Source: an uncultured Geobacter sp. (lineage in GTDB: Bacteria; Desulfobacterota; Desulfuromonadia; Geobacterales; Geobacteraceae). From it: 64,000 nt of DNA. Below are positions 37,587 to 48,200 of this stretch, piece by piece. Below the pieces are notes generated by a model. The model made no database searches, was not told where the DNA came from, and worked only from the letters and a program-made list of their open reading frames with translations. The position numbers and the translations under genes are program-made. Position 1 is the stretch's first letter. Each line of letters opens with the position of its first letter. The stretch spans positions 16,095-80,094 of the forward strand of contig CAIWTU010000158.1 of the NCBI GenBank assembly GCA_903915655.1, read 5' to 3'.

Positions 37587-38074
37587 GATTCAAAATGGCA
37601 TTCACATCTCTCCTTTTCATCATCCGGCTCAAACAGCTCGCACGCAACGGTTACGCCCCTGCATGTACCGACTATGGTCCCGGCACAATACGGCTTAAAG
37701 GCAAGGTTCGAAGTCGTCACATCTGTGCATTCGCCAAACATAGAAAAGGTACCGTTGTTCGTATCTCCTGAAACAGTAACGCTACCATTAAAATTATTAT
37801 TTGATGAGTCTTTGCAATTACCGCTCGCCAATGATTCGGGAATAACACTTACGATCTCGCCTCCGCCAGGGCAGGAACAGCTACCGGTATCTTGCATACA
37901 GGAAGAAATCGAATCATCTGCGACCAGCGCCTGCAACGCTGTAGCGGATCTGGACATCGCGGATTTGGACACCGTATCCAGTTCAGAATTACCAGAATCC
38001 GAGCATCTGCACAAAAAGAGAAGGCTAAAAGCGACGACGATGATGGCGAATAGTACCGATAACATTTTTTTCAT
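37583..38074 (-). CDS. small Cys-rich lipoprotein, unknown function
   Basis: A 163-residue product with a hydrophobic signal ending in a lipobox-like LFLCRC. The mature part has about ten Cys (SCMQDTGSCSCPGG, NCKDSSNNNF, FGECTD, YCAGTIVGTCRG, CECHFES), suggesting several disulfides. No known family. ATG 38074 is preferred because the signal begins there; the frame is open to 38092. Convergent with, and overlapping by 4 bases, the PI-PLC gene. Confidence 0.65.
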   Translation of the reverse strand: MKKMLSVLFAIIVVAFSLLFLCRCSDSGNSELDTVSKSAMSRSATALQALVADDSISSCMQDTGSCSCPGGGEIVSVIPESLASGNCKDSSNNNFNGSVTVSGDTNNGTFSMFGECTDVTTSNLAFKPYCAGTIVGTCRGVTVACELFEPDDEKERCECHFES

Positions 38075-38167
38075 AGGAACATACCCCCACATATTTTACT
38101 TCTTCACTATATCTCTTTCCTTGTCACGTTACAAATAAATTGGTTTTTGGCTGAATAGGGAGGAATA

Positions 38168-38440
38168 CGGGGGTCAGCAGAATACGGCGTCAGGGTTGAA
38201 TTTTGTCCAAATAGAAGCCGGAGAAATTCGGTTGCCTGTAATATATGCAAAAAGTACGATTGATACTATCCCCGGTTATATCCTCAAGGCACTGAAAGAG
38301 GAGATGGAACATGCCACTCGATGAAAAAGAACTGCTCGCCGCCTGATACAACTAATATCGCCCCAGACATATGCATGCGTGGTTTCCGAGCCATATTTAG
38401 AGGATAAGATCACTTATCTAATCATCAAGTCCTGACCCCA
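38168..38440 (-). pseudogene. deletion remnant of a REP-associated (Y1/IS200-like) transposase element
   Basis: On the minus strand ATG 38394 opens MARKPRMHMSGAILVVSGG, which matches the start of REP-associated tyrosine transposases (MARKPRxHxxGAxYHV). It decays immediately and stops after about 36 codons. The flanks carry GGGGTCAGGACTTGATGA (5' side) and TGGACAAAATTCAACCCTGA (3' side), the kind of ends seen on these elements. Only about 270 bases remain, so it is an internally deleted copy. Confidence 0.55.
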
Positions 38441-38474
38441 TAGCCCGACCTCATAGCCATACAAACACCCCTTT

Positions 38475-39836
38475 TTAATAAGCATTCACACAATCAATCA
38501 GATCCTGCTGCACCATTTTTCCGATGCCGCACCAGTAGACCGGCCAGTTGGTGCTCGTGATCGGATTTGAGGCGTTGTGTCCGGAATAATAGCTGTTTTG
38601 ATACATGGTTTGCTTTGTCGTATTCGTGGCGAGGGCAGGAAAAAGATTTTGCAATGCGGCATCCAAATAACCTTGGGTCGAATAGGAGGTCGAAAAGATA
38701 TAAGAGTTGTGAAACTCTGTCGGGTTGGTCGAGAGGTCGTAATACCAGGATGCATAATTGGTGGGTTCAAAGGAGGCGTTCTTATAGGTGATGATCTTAA
38801 AGGCCGGATTGTTGCCGCTGCGCGGACTGATGGAAGGGGTAATTTCAAGGGGATCAGATGATACGATCCGGTATTCGTCCATGTGGGTATGTCCGGCAAG
38901 TTCCAGTTTGATAATGTCCGAATAGTTCGCAAGGATTTGCAGCAAGCTCGCCTGATAGTTCGACTGCATGTGCATCGTGGCGGTAGTCAGTTGACCGCGT
39001 TCATCCACCTGCCCCCCCGTGGCGTGGATGTCCGCGCCAGGTGGGACGTGCAAAAGGAGCCACACTTTTTTCCCGGAGGTTCTGGCAGAGGCAAGGGTTG
39101 ACTCGAGCCAGGAGAGTTCCGTACTGATGGCGGCTTCAATACCGCTTTCGGCCCGAGTGGACATAAAGACGGTATTAAGTCCGATCACCACCATGCCGGT
39201 TCCGAGCGGCTCGGCGGCGTAGTATCCCCCTGCTTGGAAGCTTGCAAGGAATGCCTGATGGTCGGCCATACCATTCAGAGAATCCGTGTAAAAAAGCTCC
39301 GCCGTGTCGGATAAAAACTGGCTATTGGGTGCAATTTTATAATCCCCTTCGTAGGAATCGTTATTCCCCAAAACGAACATGACGGGAACGCCGCCGGCAT
39401 AGGCCCTCACCTGCCCCACAAAAAATTTCATCGTCTTTAAGGTGAAGGCCTTCATGGCGGTCTGGTCCTCGCTCCCGTACTGCTCATAAAACGTCTCAGC
39501 AAAATGATGGGAGATAAAATCGCCGGTATTAATTACGAGCCGGCTCGTTCTCAAATTCTGCCGCATGCTTTGCAGTGCGAGTTTAAAAATCGGATAGTTG
39601 GTATCACTTCCCCACGTCGCCGGGTCTCGGAGGGGCGAGGTCTCAAAGATACCCTCCCACTCACTTGCATCCGCCGCGAGGAGCCGAGGGAAAAGGGAGG
39701 TGTCGTAATAGGGATTGAAATGGACATCCGAAATAACGACGACGCTGGAGATACTGTCCGTACCAGCGGAGCAGCCACAGGTCAGACAAAGCGTGATGAG
39801 TGCCAGAAAAATAATTCCACGGGATTTATTGAACAT
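38475..39836 (-). CDS. calcineurin-like phosphoesterase lipoprotein (acid sphingomyelinase-like)
   Basis: A 453-residue lipoprotein (signal with CLTCGC). All metallophosphoesterase metal motifs are present: VVISDVHFNPYYD, INTGDFISHH, FVLGNNDSYEGD, VWLLLHVPPG and ELAGHTHMDEY. The length, the DVHFN start and the C-terminal helical region (DAALQNLFPALATN) resemble the acid sphingomyelinase-like subgroup, which cleaves phosphodiesters. The substrate in bacteria is not established. AAAAGGAG precedes the ATG. The upstream region has a copy of the conserved promoter-leader module. Confidence 0.83.
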   Translation of the reverse strand: MFNKSRGIIFLALITLCLTCGCSAGTDSISSVVVISDVHFNPYYDTSLFPRLLAADASEWEGIFETSPLRDPATWGSDTNYPIFKLALQSMRQNLRTSRLVINTGDFISHHFAETFYEQYGSEDQTAMKAFTLKTMKFFVGQVRAYAGGVPVMFVLGNNDSYEGDYKIAPNSQFLSDTAELFYTDSLNGMADHQAFLASFQAGGYYAAEPLGTGMVVIGLNTVFMSTRAESGIEAAISTELSWLESTLASARTSGKKVWLLLHVPPGADIHATGGQVDERGQLTTATMHMQSNYQASLLQILANYSDIIKLELAGHTHMDEYRIVSSDPLEITPSISPRSGNNPAFKIITYKNASFEPTNYASWYYDLSTNPTEFHNSYIFSTSYSTQGYLDAALQNLFPALATNTTKQTMYQNSYYSGHNASNPITSTNWPVYWCGIGKMVQQDLIDCVNAY

Positions 39837-39873
39837 AAAATCTCCTTTTGTCGGGCAGTAATTTCGGTCGGAT

Positions 39874-39930
39874 TGGAATTTGCTTTTTCAGCTACGGCAG
39901 GTTACCATTCCTGATTTGCGTTTGTCCAAT
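39874..39930 (-). promoter_or_regulatory. conserved promoter-leader module, copy A
   Basis: Reading toward the phosphoesterase gene: TTGGACAAACGC, AATCAGGAA, extended -10-like TGGTAACCT, then GAAAAAGCAAATTCC. It closely matches three other places in the window (51203-51259, 51828-51880, 63306-63358), always upstream of a gene start in the same orientation. Confidence 0.6.
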
Positions 39931-40074
39931 GAAACTTCCGGCATCGCTTCCTGTAATCGGGCTCCTCCTAAAATATGCCTCCAGGGACGTAACGGCCATC
40001 CCAGCGGCCGCTGGTCCGCGCAAGGCAACGTCATCGTGTTCGACGGAAGCCTCAAGGCATGGGACGGGGGAGCG

Positions 40075-42192
40075 TCACTGCTTTCCTGCCTGACGGATGA
40101 TCCAGGGGGGCACGTCCGCTTCCGACTGGATCCCCTTGTTGCTGATCGACACGTCCGGGATGGCCACCGGAACGTCCAGGTTCGACGTGCAGATGTCGAA
40201 GAACCGGATGGGCTCGAAAAAGTAATTGTCGATGTACGTGAGATGCCCACGCGGGACGCATCCGCCCATCTCGGCCCCGTAGCTGACCTTCCAGGAGGTG
40301 ACGGCGCAAAGTGCGTCGAAGCTGTCCAGCACGGCGATGATCCAGCGGGTGAACTCGTTGTCCCCGTAGCGGCGCAGGATGATGTCGCTCCCGGGGCCTT
40401 CCCACGTCGATGGCGTCTTACACGACCCGAGATCGATGATGCCCACCGCGTTGTCGAGCGAGACGTTCCGGTCGAATGTGACGTATCGACTGCCGGCATC
40501 CGTGTAGAAGACGTTGCCGCCTGCTGACGGCCTCTTGTGATCCACCACGTTCAGCTGGAGCAGGAGGCCGTTCTCCGTGCCTGTCCCCTGCGAGCCGTTG
40601 ATGTAGACGGCGCCACCGTCCCACAGCTGCTCCAGGAAGTAGCTGATCCGGTTGCTGAGGAGGCGGTTGTCCCGGGCGACCGTCGGAGTCGTGAAGACGC
40701 CCCACTCGTTGTACTTGGCGTACGGCATGCCCGGGAAGCCACCCTCGTCAAGCAGACCCCATCCCCAGCCGATGGCGATCCCGCTCCACGGCGTGTGGCG
40801 AATGTTGTTGTTCTTGATCGTCGTCCCGGCTGCGAACATCACAAAGATCCCGGCGGTGTCGTAGTAGTCCCTTCCGGTGTACGAGATGTCGTTGTCGAGG
40901 ATCTGGTTCCCTGAGGTGATCGAGTCGGCGTTGGCGCGGACGTTCACCTGGAGGTCGACGCCGCTCACCTGGATGGCCGCCGAGGAGATGTCCGTGAAGG
41001 TGTTGTTGATGACGAGGTTGTCCTGGCTGCCCGTCCCCAGCCAGATCCCCACGGCTCCAAGATGCGAGAAGACGTTGTTCTCGAAGGTGATACCGCGTGC
41101 ATAGTTGAGCTGTACGTTCCCGGGCGTCGAGTAGACGATCTTCTGATGCCCGTTGAGATTGGGTAAATAGCCAGGTCCCTTCACGAAGTTGCCGCTCTGG
41201 TCGGACACGTAGCCGTCCCGGTTCGGGCCAAACCAGGTCGCATGGGAAAACTGTAACCCGCTGAAGCGGATGTTCCTCACCGGCGACCCGGGCCGTCCGA
41301 CGAGGCTCATCAGGGACTCGAGGAGTGGAACGACGGCCCGGGAAGGTGTCGTTCCTCCGTAGGGCTTGTAGTGAAGGGTCTTAGACAGGGGATCCAGGAA
41401 CCACATCCCGGGCTGATCGAGGTACTCCGGCGCGTTCTCGATCCAGCTCAGGAGCTGGAAGTTCCACGGCGGCGGATAGCTGTTGGCGTTCCGCCAGCAC
41501 TGCGGATCCGGTGTCAGGGTCGTGGCCGGGGCTCCGGTGAGCGGGCACCGCATCATCTTCCACTGCGTGACGGTGACCACCTCGGCCCACTCGGGATGCT
41601 CGAGACGAGGCGCCCAGCCCCCGAGCGGGACCTCGTAGCCCTTGTCGGTCCGCGCGTAGACGGGATTGGCCTCCTGGACGCTGACGGCCGGATCGTAGTT
41701 AGAGCGCGCCCGGATCGCCCGTACGTCATCGACGTAGAGCTGTCTTGCGATCTGTCCCGCAGGCCAACCGGGGACGGACGCCTTGCAACTGCCGGTGCTG
41801 CAGTCGAATCCTTCGACGACGATGCCACCCGAGATGACGACAGGCTGCGTGTTGCCCGGGGCCGCCCGGTAGACGACCTCATGCCGATCCGAGCCCGAGT
41901 CCCCGGGGTCAAACTGCAACGGGGACGCCAGCGAATAGGTGCCGCCCCGGATGTTGACATGAATCGTGCATTGACCCCTTGCCGGATCACTGCGGACGGC
42001 CTGCCTCGCCCGTTCGATCGTCTGGAAGGGCCTCGACTCTCTGCCATCGTTGCCGCCGTCGCTACCGGTAGGGGCAACCCAGTAGTCCTTGCTGCAATCG
42101 AGCGAAGCGCCGGGACCTTGTGAACATCCCACCGGGATGATCGCAAAAGAGAGGGCCAGCAATGCGCAGAATAGGTGAAGGGTCGGTTTCAT
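40075..42192 (-). CDS. right-handed parallel beta-helix lipoprotein
   Basis: A 705-residue exported lipoprotein (signal MKPTLHLFCALLALSFAII..GC). The early region DYWVAPTGSDGGNDG...PFQTIERARQAV is the usual opening of pectate-lyase-like secreted proteins. The core has beta-helix rungs (ARGITFENNVFSHLGAVG, NLVINNTFTDISSAAIQVSG, NQILDNDISYTGRDYYDTAG, TTIKNNNIRHTPWSGIAIGW). Such proteins act on or bind polysaccharides; the activity here is unknown. GC content is clearly higher than in the neighbours, suggesting acquisition. GAGGAGG precedes the ATG. Confidence 0.8.
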   Translation of the reverse strand: MKPTLHLFCALLALSFAIIPVGCSQGPGASLDCSKDYWVAPTGSDGGNDGRESRPFQTIERARQAVRSDPARGQCTIHVNIRGGTYSLASPLQFDPGDSGSDRHEVVYRAAPGNTQPVVISGGIVVEGFDCSTGSCKASVPGWPAGQIARQLYVDDVRAIRARSNYDPAVSVQEANPVYARTDKGYEVPLGGWAPRLEHPEWAEVVTVTQWKMMRCPLTGAPATTLTPDPQCWRNANSYPPPWNFQLLSWIENAPEYLDQPGMWFLDPLSKTLHYKPYGGTTPSRAVVPLLESLMSLVGRPGSPVRNIRFSGLQFSHATWFGPNRDGYVSDQSGNFVKGPGYLPNLNGHQKIVYSTPGNVQLNYARGITFENNVFSHLGAVGIWLGTGSQDNLVINNTFTDISSAAIQVSGVDLQVNVRANADSITSGNQILDNDISYTGRDYYDTAGIFVMFAAGTTIKNNNIRHTPWSGIAIGWGWGLLDEGGFPGMPYAKYNEWGVFTTPTVARDNRLLSNRISYFLEQLWDGGAVYINGSQGTGTENGLLLQLNVVDHKRPSAGGNVFYTDAGSRYVTFDRNVSLDNAVGIIDLGSCKTPSTWEGPGSDIILRRYGDNEFTRWIIAVLDSFDALCAVTSWKVSYGAEMGGCVPRGHLTYIDNYFFEPIRFFDICTSNLDVPVAIPDVSISNKGIQSEADVPPWIIRQAGKQ

Positions 42193-42278
42193 GACTCAAA
42201 CCTCCTCGAACAGGATCTCCAGCAATCAGAGTCAAAAGAGCTATTGTTATGCCTGTTACCTGGCAATGTTATTTTTAC

Positions 42279-45200
42279 TTAAAACTGCCACCGCAGGCCG
42301 ATATTGATATTCTGGACGGTGGAGCTCCCCCGGCCTACTTCAGCGTTGTAGTTAATTTGGGTCACCAGGTCTTTCGTTACCCCGACGGTAATATTGCCGC
42401 CTATTAAGGCATAATCCCGCTTGGCGGCGTCAGTCTGAAAACTGAAGGGGCTCCCCCCCTGGCTCAGGGTGGCGTTAAGGGAGCGGCTACCATTAGAAAA
42501 TTCGTGTTGATAAAAGGCATAGAACTGGGGAATTACTTTCGCCGAACAAACCTTCAGGGGAAGAGTAATTTTACCGCCGATCCCGGTTTGGAGAGAATCT
42601 GCACTCTGCGAACCGACCTTCAAGTTGAGGACATCGGCGCCTTTTTCGTTAAATCCACCAACCCAGAGGGCGGAATAAGCCAGAGTGGCAGACGGAGTCA
42701 GGATGATCCGACTAAGTTTTAAGTCATAACCAGTTTCACCATAGAGGTTGAATTGGTCTCCAGTCGTTGAACTAGAAGCCGTCCGGGCAATATCATCAAA
42801 ATTTATCCCTCTATTCAGGTCGTACATGTTGAGAGCGTAGCCTATAGAACCGTAGGCGTAGAGCGCCCCGGGGAAATAGGCGACATAGGCATTTAAGGGG
42901 ACGGTATTTGTGTCAACGCTCCCCCCGGAGCCGAAGAAACTGGAACTGGTGTTGCTGTAGCCCGTAGCCAAACCGAGTAATAAGTTATCCCTCAGTCGGA
43001 AATCGGCTCCGACAGTAAAGCCACCCAGGGTAAAATCATAACCAGTCTGGTTGGCCGTGGTATACTGTTTGCCGAAGCTGGCCCCACCATCCACAAAAAA
43101 CCCCCAACGGCTGTCAGAGAACTGCAACTCTTTGGAGCCGCTGAAGAGGTCGGAGACGCTGCCGCCGTTGTATGCCAGCATAATCATATCCAATTTAGAA
43201 GAGCTGAGACCAAAACGACCGCCATTCAGGCTGCTACCGCCAAATTCTCCCTGAAGAAAACGGAGGTTGGTGGTGCGGGTAGCCAGGTTGCGCATCTGGA
43301 AATTGGCGGCCAGAAACCCGATATCGGTTAAGGCTCCAGCCTTTTCCGGAGATAACTGGTTAAATGCATCTCGAACAGTGGCACTGTTCGGCAAGTAGTC
43401 AATGGCGTTTAAGACTCTGTCCATATCGCCGCTGGTAACGCCGGCAAACCCGTCCAGGAGTGAGCCCACCGCCTGTTGGTTACCGTTTAAATTCAAACCG
43501 GCATTGGTGTAGCTGCGGTTAACCCAAAGGTCAACACGGTCGGGGTTGTAACTCGTCTGCCAGGATAAGGTGGGAGTAAATTGCTGATTGGCAATGGCGC
43601 TGAAGGTACCGTTGATGCCGCCGGTGGCGGTTACGACTCCGGGGAAGAGCTGATTGCCACCGGGCTTAAAACCACCATACAATGTGGGAGCGATGGCTCC
43701 GGCCAGATTAGCGGCACCGCCAGTTACGACAAGCTTATCGTAACTGGAAGCAGAGGCAACTTCGACGATATGAACGCCTGAGGCGCCCTGGGTAAAGCTT
43801 CCAGCTACGGTCAAAACGCCGGGAGAATTGCCGGGATTAATCGTGCCCAAATTTGTAAGATTGCCAGTAATAATACCGGAGCCTGAAAGAGTACCGGTAT
43901 TTATCAGGTCCGAACTAAAATTTCCGTTATGCACAAGATGTTGGTAACTCAAGGTGCCGCCACTGTTATTAAAGGAGCTTCCGGCGCCAATTTTGAGGGT
44001 CTCCACCGTCAAACTTCCACCGCTGAGGTTGTAATTGCCTGTGCCCCCCCCCTGCGACTCCAAAGTCAATTGGCCATTTACCCTATTGATGCCGCCGGTC
44101 TGATTAAAGAGACCGGTATTGATGGTGAGGGTATTGCACTGCAACTGTCCGGACTGATTAAAAGTGGCGTAGGTCCCGCTTACCGGCTCACCTGCTGATG
44201 ATATCAAACCGGAATTAACTACGATATTATTGCTGCCGCCGCTCAGGCGGATCGGAGCAGTGCCATCGGAGGCGCCCCTCAAAATTCCGCTGCTTTCATT
44301 GGTTATAGATATCTGACCGGCACCGACTGTATCGCCTGTGACGGTGCTGACTGCATAAATAGCGCTTGAGCCGGCTCCCGAGACCTGAACAGTCCCGCTA
44401 TTGTCGACAGTAACAGTCTCTCCCGTGACTGGACCGCCTGGAGAGCCTGCGCTGCTCTGAGCAAAAATGCCGTGAGCGTAGGCTCCGGTCGTGGAGACGT
44501 CACCACTATTTGTGACGGTGATATTGCCACCGCGCCCCGTCCCGCCGGCGCTGCCGGCATTACCGCTGGCCAGATTCAGGCCACCGCCTCCGCCGATGCT
44601 TTGAGCGACGATGGCGATGGCGCCGATACCGCCGGTAGAGATGGAGGCGGAGTTGCTAAGCAAGACATTACCGCCGATACCGCTACTGGTACCGTCACCC
44701 GACGGCATCGTCAGGTTTATCCCATTAATGTCAACTCTTCCAGAATATCCGGCCAGCCCCCCCCCACCGCCGATACTTTGCGCTATAATGCCATACCCCC
44801 CGGTAGCGCTTGTACTGATCGAGCCTGTATTGGTGATATTTATCTGGCCACCGTCACCTCTAGTGTAGTCAGTTCCCCCAAGGCTGACATTGCTCGCCGA
44901 GTCCAAGGCCAGGAGACCCGTGTCGGCGCTTCCCAAACCGCCCCCCCCGCCGATGCTTTGGGCCAGGATGCCGTAAGCGCCAACAGCGCTAACCGATATA
45001 TTCGACGAGTTTTGGAGAGTGATCTGACCACCGTCGCCAGTAGTGTTGTTCCCCCCCAGAGTAAGGGTGGCGCTGTTCGTCTGCACGGAACCGGCGGCAC
45101 TGATCCAGCCGATGCCACCACCCCCCCCGATGCTTTGGGCGACGATACCGGAAGATCGCTCGCCGGAGGTTACGATCTGGTTACCAGTTGCCACTACGGT

Positions 45201-48200
45201 TACATCGCCGCCGTCGCCACTTCCGGGCCCCGAAGCGCCCAGACTGACGTCCGTCGAGGCGCCGGCGCTAGGACCGTACAGATTAACCCCACCGAATCCG
45301 CCGCCGGCGCCGATACTCTGGGCCAGGATACCCGTCGAGTCATTGCCGAAGGTTTGGATGCTACTGCTGCTCGTCACCGTAATTGCCCCGCCGTTGCCGC
45401 TCGACCCTGCCTCACCTAAACTGACAGACAGCTCGGCAGCAGCGCCGAGACCGGCGCCGATACTGAAACCGCCATGACCACCGCCGCCGCCAATACTCTG
45501 GGCCTGAATTCCGGTGGAACGATCCCCGAATGTCAATATCTGCGCCCCGGTGTCAGCAATCGCCACGGCATCGGCGTTACTGGCGACGCCCCCCGTGGAA
45601 CCGAAACCTAACCCCAGACCTGCTCCCGGAGCCAGAGTACCGGCGATGCTGAAGCCGCCGTTACCCCCGCCACCACCAATGCTCTGGGCCAGGATGCCAG
45701 CGGAATCATTCCCCAGGGTACTGATACCGGTAGTGGCGTCGGTATTAATCGTTACGGTACCGGCAGCGCCGCCGGAACCGCTCTTGCCGCCAAAGCTCAA
45801 GGCGAGTTTCGATGCAGAACCGCTGAGATCTCCGGCGACACTAAAGCCGCCATTGCCGCCACCACCGCCAAGGCTCTGTCCGAAGATACCCGCCGAACGG
45901 TCCCCCCGGGTTATGATTGCCACCCCGGTATTGTTGATCGTCACCCCGGAAGCGTCTCCGGCAGCGTCTCCGCTGCCGCCAAAGCTCTGGCTCGGCATAT
46001 AGCCGCCACCCATAGTTATGTTACCCAAGACACTGAAACCGCCGTTACCCCCGCCACCACCAATGCTCTGGGCCAGGATGCCGGCGGAATCGTGGCCGTA
46101 AACGCGGCCCGGAGAGCCGGTGCTGATGCTGCTGCTGTTAGTAACGTTAACTGTTCCGGCATCGGCGCCAGAACCACCGCTACCGCCTAAGCTTAACGAG
46201 AACTGCTGCCCCTGACTGATTCCGGCAGCTATGCTGAAGCCGCCGTTGCCGCCGCCCCCCCCCACGCTTTGCGCCAAAATGCCTTGGGAACGGTCACCTA
46301 CGGTTCTGATCGATCTTCCAGTGCTGCTAATTTCTACCGCCCCTGCCGTGTTCCCCTCCCCGCCCGATCCGCCGAAGGCTAGGGAAAGCCCATTTTGGAC
46401 TGTACTTTGGCCGCCGAGATTGACGACGGCGCTAATACTGAAGCCGCCATTGCCGCCCCCTCCCCCCACGCTTTGCGCCGCAATTCCGGCGGCATCATTA
46501 CCTGTAAGAAAGTTCCCGTTCGCCGTGTTCCCGGTGATGATGCTGCTATTGCTGATAACTTGCACAGCCCCGGCGCTGCCGCCGCCACCGCCATTACCGC
46601 CCATGGCCAAACTGAGAGAAGGTCCACCGGCGGACTCTCCGGACCCGACGCTGACGCTGCCACCGCCGTTGCCGCCGCCACCCCCCACGCTTTGACCCAA
46701 GATGGCTGCGGAGGAGTTGCCGTAGGTAATAATAGTGGAACTGGTGCTGGTAACGTTCACGGCATTGGCGTTACCCCCGCTGCCACCTTCTCCTCCCATG
46801 GACACCGACAGACCGGCCACCCCCATTTTACTGGTCTGAGTGGCATCGGTGACCCCGATAGCGATACCGCCGTTGCCGCCGCCACCGCCGACGCTCTGGG
46901 CGAAGATACCATGGGAGTTATCTCCCGACGTCAAGATATTGCTCATACTGGTCACGGTTACAGCGCCGGCCGAACCGCCGGCGCCGCCTTGGCCGCCAAA
47001 GTTAAGCGCCAATGCAGGTAAAATCGATGGCCTGTTATTGAGGCTGGCTGATAAACTCCAGCCTCCCGTGCCACCGCCGCCGCCGACGCTCTGGGCTGAG
47101 ACTCCGGCGGCATTCAAACCAGTGGTGGTAATATATTTGCTATTCTCCCCGGACCCTAAACTTTCGGTCACCGTTACCGCATCCGCATCTCCACCGCCGG
47201 AGCCGTTCACTCCCGAGGCTCCCAGGGAAGCCTTCATCCCCTCTCCGTTCACCGACAGGTTGCCTTTGATTCTAGTGCCCCCCGTGCCGCCGCCACCGCC
47301 AACGCTCTGGGCCAAGATCCCGGGGGACAAATCTCCGGTGGTAGAGATATTGCTGCTGTTTTCGACCAACACGGCTCCCGCTTTGCCGCCGCCTCCCCCC
47401 TGGCAACCGAGGTACAGTTTGGGAACACCGGCAAAAGAGTAGGCGTCGGTGCCGGCTGCCAGGCTCAGGCTGATACTGCCGTTACCGCCGCCGCCGCCGA
47501 CGCTCTGGGCCAGGATCCCTGCGGAATTAACCCCCGAGGTGGTGATCAAAAAACCGGTAGAGTTGACTTGGGCAGCCAAACCGTTGACGGCATCATTCAG
47601 ACTGTCGCCGCCGTTCCCGCTATTGCCGCCGATGGAGAGACTGACGTTGGAGATCGGCACATTGGGAGATGGGGTGCTGGTGGCGGCGCTTACAGCCACA
47701 GCCATTGCGCCGTTACCGCCGCCGCCGCCGATACTCTGAGCTAAAATCCCCTGGGAGTCGTCCCCCTGGGTAGTGATATTACTGCTGCTGTTTACTACTA
47801 CCAGTCTGCTGGAATTGCCTGTTCCCCCATTACCGCCCAGCGACACCGCCACCGACCCGTTCTTGCCAAAGGCCAGGGCGCCGCTTAAGCCGCCGTTGCC
47901 GCCCCCGCCACCCAGGCTCTGAGCCAGGATGCCCCTGGAGGCATTGCCGGCCGTAGTGATTTGTTCCCCACTACTCGTAACGTTTACCTGAGCAGAGAAG
48001 CCACCCGTCCCACCCGTGCCGCCCAGGCTGACCGCCACTCCTACGCTGGAATTGTTCGGAGAGGCGGCAATCGATCCGCTAACGCTGAAGCCGCCGTTAC
48101 CGCCGCCCCCCCCTACGCTTTGGGCCAGGATGCCGTCCGAGAAATTTCCTTGGGTTGAGATAGTGCTGGTACTGGCAAGAACGACGATGCCACCAAGATT

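Noticed and set aside
39874..39930. Riboswitch interpretation (GEMM-I or T-box) of the conserved upstream module
   Set aside because: Fragments such as GGACAAACGCA and AGGGTGGTA recall GEMM and T-box motifs, but the paired stems and full conserved cores are absent. A promoter with a conserved leader fits the positions better.
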